A stretch of 64,000 nucleotides of DNA from Helicobacter pylori Shi112 (lineage in GTDB: Bacteria > Campylobacterota > Campylobacteria > Campylobacterales > Helicobacteraceae): positions 992,001 through 1,056,000 of the forward strand of contig NC_017741.1 of assembly GCF_000277405.1 (NCBI RefSeq), written 5' to 3'. How positions within the stretch are numbered: the stretch's first letter is position 1; each line of letters begins with the position of its first letter. Below the pieces are notes generated by a model. The model was not told where the DNA came from. It made no database searches and saw only the letters and a program-made list of their open reading frames with translations. The position numbers and the translations under genes were made by a program. Shown here piece after piece: positions 59,741 to 64,000 of this stretch.

Positions 59741-59878
59741 TGCGATCGCTCAAAAATAAAGGGTCTGTTTTTAGCGCTTCAAACCCCAACAAGGAGGAAC
59801 AAGCCATGCTGAAAAGATAAAAAACATTGGATGGGTGATTATAGCGGATTTTTAAAATTTTTATCAAAGGAGTATTTT

Positions 59879-60223
59879 ATGGGTTTTCAAAACGAAAATC
59901 AGTTAAAAGTAGGCGCGTTGGTCAAAGCCACAATCAACGACAAAGTGGTGGAGGCTAAAGCCATTAGTATTGGGTTTAATCGCGTAACCTTAAGGAGCCA
60001 AAAAGGCAACGAAGTTTCTTACGCTTTCAATAGCGAAAAATTCTTAAAATGGTTTAAGCACACTCCTTTGAGTGAAGTTGCGAAAAATCACGCCGAAAGC
60101 GGTAAGAAAGACATTTTAGAGGGTCTTAAAATCGTAACGAGTGGCGCTAGTGTTAAGGAAAGGACTTCTACTCCTAAAGAGAAAGAAAGCAAATATAAGT
60201 TGGACTTTGATTCCCTGATGTAG
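59879..60223 (+). CDS. Hypothetical protein in the DUF262 cassette
   Basis: A 114-residue protein. The N-terminal 60 residues look like a small beta-barrel (LKVGALVKATINDKVVEAKA, then FNRVTLRSQKGNEVSYAF), and the rest is charged and probably flexible, ending YKLDFDSLM. I choose the ATG at 59879, with AAAGGAG well placed; the frame is open 16 codons further up without support. It follows the DUF262 gene by 138 bases. No family recognised. Confidence 0.75.
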   Translation: MGFQNENQLKVGALVKATINDKVVEAKAISIGFNRVTLRSQKGNEVSYAFNSEKFLKWFKHTPLSEVAKNHAESGKKDILEGLKIVTSGASVKERTSTPKEKESKYKLDFDSLM

Positions 60224-60364
60224 CAGAGGGTGGTTTTCTCACTATGGCAGACCTTTATGCTAACGAAAAAAGAAATATGCGACTTGGTGTGTTATTCGCT
60301 CCGATGAGTTATGGTGGGGCGTGGTTTTCAAGCGAGTTTAATCATTATCCATGCGCTCTCTTTT

Positions 60365-60769
60365 ATGGCGGATTTAAAACACCATAGCGATGCGGAGTGG
60401 AATGCTATGATTGAAAACAGGGGAGAGGAAGAGGGTTTCTTTGACACCTTTGATGACATGCAAATGGGGGATGTTTGTTTATTCTGTAAGGCGATTGAAA
60501 CTTACGCAAAAAATTTGGTAAGACCTGATGGTAAGAGATCTGGTGTAACTTTGGAAGAGTGGGCGAAACTTTTACCTAAAAATAAAGCGGATGCAAAATT
60601 CGTGGCGCAACTCTTATGCGATGGCGGTATCAATAAATACGGCTTAAGTTGTGCGGGTCTTACCGAAAATCTGTTAAAAGATATTTACAATAATTTTGGT
60701 TTGGCAAGCGTGGGCGAGGTTGATGAGTATCTTGCTAATTTAGAAAAAGAGGAGGGGGTTGAAAATTAA
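60365..60769 (+). CDS. Hypothetical acidic protein, last gene of the cassette
   Basis: A 134-residue, acidic, mostly helical protein from the ATG at 60365 (MADLKHHSDAEWNAMIENRG), rich in Glu/Asp, with a helical middle (MQMGDVCLFCKAIETYAKNL) and an ending EYLANLEKEEGVEN. The start is uncertain: the frame is open to 60308 with an ATG at 60311 (152 residues), and no candidate has a good Shine-Dalgarno. A different frame starting at ATG 60244 (MADLYANEKRNMRLGVLF, 47 codons to 60387) overlaps it and may be a separate small gene or the 5' part of a frameshifted one. No family recognised. Confidence 0.65.
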   Translation: MADLKHHSDAEWNAMIENRGEEEGFFDTFDDMQMGDVCLFCKAIETYAKNLVRPDGKRSGVTLEEWAKLLPKNKADAKFVAQLLCDGGINKYGLSCAGLTENLLKDIYNNFGLASVGEVDEYLANLEKEEGVEN

Positions 60770-60770
60770 A

Positions 60771-60781
60771 CCCCTTTGGGG
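60771..60781 (+). terminator. Possible terminator of the cassette
   Basis: CCCC - TTT - GGGG directly after the stop, with a second G-run and a pyrimidine-rich tail (CTCTCTTTTTCTCTC). The stem is short. Confidence 0.45.
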
Positions 60782-60874
60782 AGGGGGCTCTCTTTTTCTC
60801 TCTTTTATTCTCTCTTATTTTTCTTTTATGGATTGATAGCGATTAAAGCCGTTTGAATCCATTTATAGCACTCT

Positions 60875-62722
60875 TTAAGAAATCGTGCGCAAATACCCGT
60901 TTTCGCTCAGCATGACATACAAGCGCCCCATGATTTCTTTCTTTTCTTCCATGTCTAGTTGGTTGTTGTCTTCAATTTTTTGTTTTAAAAGGCGCTCGAT
61001 CTCTTTAGTGTCATAGTCTAAATCATCTAGCACATCTAAAATCGTTTGGGCTTCGCAAATATCTTCCACTTCATAATCGCCTTTTTCATCAAAAACCACG
61101 CTAAATTCCGTAGGGTGCGTGAATAAATTGTGTTTCATGCCTAAAACTTCTTGATACGCTCCCACTAAAAAGAACGCTAAAAAGTATTCTTCTTCATCCA
61201 CATCTATATCGTGCAAAAACAAGGGCTTTGTGGAATCAAAAGCGATTTCTCCATCGCTATCGCAAGTAATATCCCACAAGCTCGCGCTCCTAGTGGGCTT
61301 TTCATCTAATTTATTCAAGGGCATGACCGGGAAATTCTGTCTTAAGCCCCAATAATCCGGCAAGCTTTGGAAAAACGAGCAATTCAATAAGTAGCGCTCT
61401 TGGACCTGCTCTTGAATGCGTAAAATATCGTTATGATCCTTAACATAAAGCAATTGCACCGCTTTTTTGACGATCAAATGGGCTAAAACTTCAGTATTGC
61501 TCCTGTCAATCAAATCAATATAACCCAAGTCAAAAAGCGTGAATAGCGACTCGGTGTGATCAAAACTATCATGCAAGTATTCAATGGCGTTTTTTTCATT
61601 GATATTAGCGAGCAAGTCTAGCATTTCATCAATCAATGGGGGGTTATTACTTTCTTTGATTTTTAGGGATTTTTCATTGTATTCATGCGAAAACAATTCT
61701 AACACTGGGGCCACTAAAACGGCATGGTTAGCGGAAATATAACGGCCTGATTCAATGAAAATATCCGGCTCTATTTCCTGCTTATTTTTCACAATTTCCC
61801 TCAATAAAAACACCACATCAGCGCTGAATTCCTCTAAAGTGTAGTTTTTGTCTTGGTGGTGCTTGTGTTGGGTGTATTCTACGGCTAACCCCCCTCCAAT
61901 ATTCACGCTGTTAAGATTTTTAGCGCCCATTTTACGCAATTCTGCATACAGGTTTCCCGCTTCTCTTAAAGCCTTTTTTAAGGGCGAAATATCGCTGATT
62001 TGAGAGCCTATATGGAAATGTATCATGTGGAAATGCTCTAACAAGTCGTTTTCTTCTAAAAGGCGCATCGCTTCTAAAACTTCAGTGCTGCTAAGGCCAA
62101 ATTTAGAATTGATCCCCCCACTCTTTGCCCAAACGCCAGTTCCAGTGCTGTGCAAACGGATGCGGATACCAATTTTAGGGCAGGCTAAAAACTCGTTTTG
62201 TTTAGCCACGGCGATAATGGTTTTTAACTCGTTCAAACCCTCAATCGTTAAAGTGATTTCATGCTGCATGCTTTTAGCGATAAAGCCAAGCTCAATCATT
62301 TCTTTGTCTTTAAAGCCATTCACGGTGATAGGGGCTGTGGGGTTGGTGTAACTCATTGCGATGATGAGTTCAGACTTGCTCCCGGCTTCTAATCCGTAAT
62401 TCAAACCTTTAGCCCCCTGCACTAAAGGTAAAACAAATGAGGGCATTTGATTGACTTTTAAAGGGAAAACCGCCTTAAAAGCCCCGCTGTATTGATACTC
62501 TTTAATCGCTGAAGAAAACGCATCAAACAGGCTTTTGATTTGTTTTTGCACCAAATGGGGGAATCGCACCAACAAAGGCCCTCTATAGCCCTTATCGCGC
62601 ACGCTTTGAACGATTTCTAAAAGCGAGGGGTTTTTGCCATGGCAAACTTTAACCAAGCCTTTTTCTATCTTAAATTCGTTATTGCTCCAAAAATTAATCC
62701 CATAATCATGGACTTCTTGCAT
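60875..62722 (-). CDS. speA: Biosynthetic arginine decarboxylase
   Basis: A 615-residue fold-type III PLP decarboxylase that makes agmatine from arginine, the entry to spermidine synthesis; in H. pylori it is linked to acid response. The PLP lysine is Lys89 in AVFPLKVNQMPSF; other signatures are GLNYGLEAGSKSELI, HFHIGSQISDISPLKK, NIGGGLAVEY, and the substrate region WDITCDSDGEI near the C-terminus. The length is close to the family norm (about 630). It follows cgt by 14 bases on the minus strand. Recalled as HP0422. Confidence 0.95.
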   Translation of the reverse strand: MQEVHDYGINFWSNNEFKIEKGLVKVCHGKNPSLLEIVQSVRDKGYRGPLLVRFPHLVQKQIKSLFDAFSSAIKEYQYSGAFKAVFPLKVNQMPSFVLPLVQGAKGLNYGLEAGSKSELIIAMSYTNPTAPITVNGFKDKEMIELGFIAKSMQHEITLTIEGLNELKTIIAVAKQNEFLACPKIGIRIRLHSTGTGVWAKSGGINSKFGLSSTEVLEAMRLLEENDLLEHFHMIHFHIGSQISDISPLKKALREAGNLYAELRKMGAKNLNSVNIGGGLAVEYTQHKHHQDKNYTLEEFSADVVFLLREIVKNKQEIEPDIFIESGRYISANHAVLVAPVLELFSHEYNEKSLKIKESNNPPLIDEMLDLLANINEKNAIEYLHDSFDHTESLFTLFDLGYIDLIDRSNTEVLAHLIVKKAVQLLYVKDHNDILRIQEQVQERYLLNCSFFQSLPDYWGLRQNFPVMPLNKLDEKPTRSASLWDITCDSDGEIAFDSTKPLFLHDIDVDEEEYFLAFFLVGAYQEVLGMKHNLFTHPTEFSVVFDEKGDYEVEDICEAQTILDVLDDLDYDTKEIERLLKQKIEDNNQLDMEEKKEIMGRLYVMLSENGYLRTIS

Positions 62723-62736
62723 TTTTTATCCTTTTG

Positions 62737-63906
62737 TTACGATAAGGTTTTAAAGAGATGGGGGTTATTTTTAAAATCTTTGATCGCTTCTTCATAAACT
62801 TTTTCAATTTGAATGACTGAATTTTCTAAAGTGTAGTTTAAAGCGCTTTTAGCGTATTTATTTTGCATCCTTTCTCTTTCAAGCTTGTTTTCTAACCACC
62901 AGTCTATTTTAGCGCTCAAATCTTTAGCGTTATTAGGCTCAAATAGCGATCGTTCATCTAGCGCAAATTGCCTGGTCGCGCTTAAAGGGCTATTGGCGAT
63001 AATAGGCACAATCCCCACGCTAATAGCCTCTAAACACGCAATCGCTTCGCTTTCCACATTGGCTGTGTGCGCATAAAGGGTGCAGGTTTTTAAAATCTCT
63101 AACAATTCATTGGAATTGACAAACCCAAACTCCGTTTTTACGCCTAGTTTTTGGGCTAAAAGTTTGATTTTTTTCTCATCAGGCCCTTTGCCTTTGAGCA
63201 ATAATACAATATCTTGTTTGTATTTGCTTAAAGCAACCGCTTTGATTAAAACGCTTTGATTTTTTTCATTAGAATAGCGCCCTACCATAGCGATTTTAAA
63301 GGGTGTGGTGTCAAAAAGGCTTTTTTGCGGGTGTTCAAATCTAAACATGGGATCAAAGCCGTTAGAAATAGCGTATTTTTTCCCTCCATAGTTGTATTTT
63401 TCTAATTCTTCTACAATGAATTTTGACGGGCAATGGATATGGTGGATATAGCGGTAATGCGAAGATTTAAACCACGAAAAAAGCGTCATGTTAAACCAAG
63501 AAAACCACCCCAATTTCATGTTATAAGAAATATGTTCTGGCTGTAAATGGAAAGAGCCAACATAAGGCACTTGCATTTCTCGCGCGATTTTTACGGCTGT
63601 TTTTTCTAGCAAAAAAGGCAAATAAGTATGGATCATATCCGCTCCCTTAAAAGCCTTTCTTAAGATTTTTTCATCCGGTTTAGCAAAAAGAATGTGTTGT
63701 TTGTGTGAAATTTCTGTAACTAGGGGGATATAGCGCTCTTTAAGGTTGTAATACCCCTCTTCTTCACTCCCTAAATTATCCACATAAGGGGCAACCACCC
63801 TCATAACATGCCCTCTTTTTTTCAGCGTTTCAAAAAAACGAAACGCCGTCATAGAAGTACCATTACTAGTATCTTTAAAGCTATCCACGACTAAAACAAT
63901 AACCAT
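62737..63906 (-). CDS. cgt: Cholesterol alpha-glucosyltransferase
   Basis: A 389-residue GT4 glycosyltransferase. The N-terminal VDSFKDTSNGTSMTAFRFFE, the interdomain KIAMVGRYSNEKNQSVLI, and NVESEAIACLEAISVGIVPI with the GT4 glutamates identify it as H. pylori HP0421, which transfers glucose from UDP-glucose to host cholesterol at the inner membrane face. The product, cholesteryl glucoside, helps immune evasion and antibiotic tolerance. It was originally annotated as a capsule gene (capJ). It lies between a small gene ending at 63911 and speA, which suggests cotranscription. Confidence 0.93.
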   Translation of the reverse strand: MVIVLVVDSFKDTSNGTSMTAFRFFETLKKRGHVMRVVAPYVDNLGSEEEGYYNLKERYIPLVTEISHKQHILFAKPDEKILRKAFKGADMIHTYLPFLLEKTAVKIAREMQVPYVGSFHLQPEHISYNMKLGWFSWFNMTLFSWFKSSHYRYIHHIHCPSKFIVEELEKYNYGGKKYAISNGFDPMFRFEHPQKSLFDTTPFKIAMVGRYSNEKNQSVLIKAVALSKYKQDIVLLLKGKGPDEKKIKLLAQKLGVKTEFGFVNSNELLEILKTCTLYAHTANVESEAIACLEAISVGIVPIIANSPLSATRQFALDERSLFEPNNAKDLSAKIDWWLENKLERERMQNKYAKSALNYTLENSVIQIEKVYEEAIKDFKNNPHLFKTLS

Positions 63907-63910
63907 TTAA

Positions 63911-64000
63911 CTACTCTTCTTTAAAATTGAATTTGAAAGGCTTTTTATCAAACACCACGATTTCTATCAGTCCCTCTAAAACCTGAATGTCTAACACAAA
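63911..64000 (-). CDS. 3' end of an unidentified gene (partial)
   Basis: The minus-strand frame is open from the window edge to a TAG at 63911-63913, giving the last 29 residues (ending KPFKFNFKEE). Too little is present for a family call. It stops 4 bases before the cgt start and so is probably in the same operon. Confidence 0.6.
   Translation of the reverse strand, partial: FVLDIQVLEGLIEIVVFDKKPFKFNFKEE

Overview
The window is almost certainly a Helicobacter pylori chromosome segment. It is AT-rich, has very tight gene packing and many TTG/GTG starts, and carries genus- or species-typical genes: a Hom outer membrane protein, RdxA nitroreductase, the CznABC metal pump, cholesterol alpha-glucosyltransferase, a TRL lipoprotein inside a tRNA cluster, and a 23S-5S rRNA pair with no linked 16S. 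Family and locus names (HPxxxx of strain 26695) are from memory; no database was searched.

Layout. 1-3.1 kb: the 3' end of queE, a GNAT acetyltransferase, and a homA/homB-type outer membrane protein at what I recall as the homB locus. 3.2-6.5 kb: two decayed genes, a frameshifted proP and a multiply broken DUF262/HNH gene. 6.5-12.2 kb (minus strand): an amino-acid ABC uptake pair, then alr, dagA, dadA and ridA, a D-alanine uptake, racemisation and oxidation set. 12.5-13.4 kb: tRNA-Gly, trl, tRNA-Leu, tRNA-Cys, tRNA-Ser. 13.5-20.5 kb: an NhaC-type antiporter, small secreted proteins, rlmH, accD, recO and pncC. 20.6-27.4 kb: a compact minus-strand housekeeping operon (gpsA, glyQ, nif3-like, an HP0958-type zinc ribbon protein, waaA, rluA-type, lgt, rdxA).

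27.7-33.9 kb holds three consecutive dynamin-like GTPase genes. Two are intact; the upstream one is broken by three frameshifts and two in-frame stops. One intact protein ends in three near-identical repeats of about 96 residues. vapD follows, then a DUF3240 protein with cznABC and glyS. 42.4-51 kb: a secreted transglycosylase-like protein, gpmI, gatC, bioA, a PpiD/SurA-like chaperone, ftsA and ftsZ. 51-52.8 kb: a degenerate gene, mscS and a small coupled ORF. 53-56.2 kb: 5S and 23S rRNA on the minus strand, wild type at the two main macrolide-resistance positions.

56.4-57.4 kb is the most unusual stretch. Three octanucleotide microsatellites lie in series: GATAAAAA upstream of a -10 box, then ATCCAACC and AAGCAATC inside an ORF that has its own -10 box, Shine-Dalgarno and ATG. 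One of the three possible frames after the repeat runs exactly into the ATG of the next gene (TGA overlapping ATG). This suggests a phase-variable, translationally coupled leader in front of a small-gene cassette around an intact DUF262-DUF1524 protein (GmrSD-type restriction family). The window closes with speA, cgt and the 3' end of one more gene.
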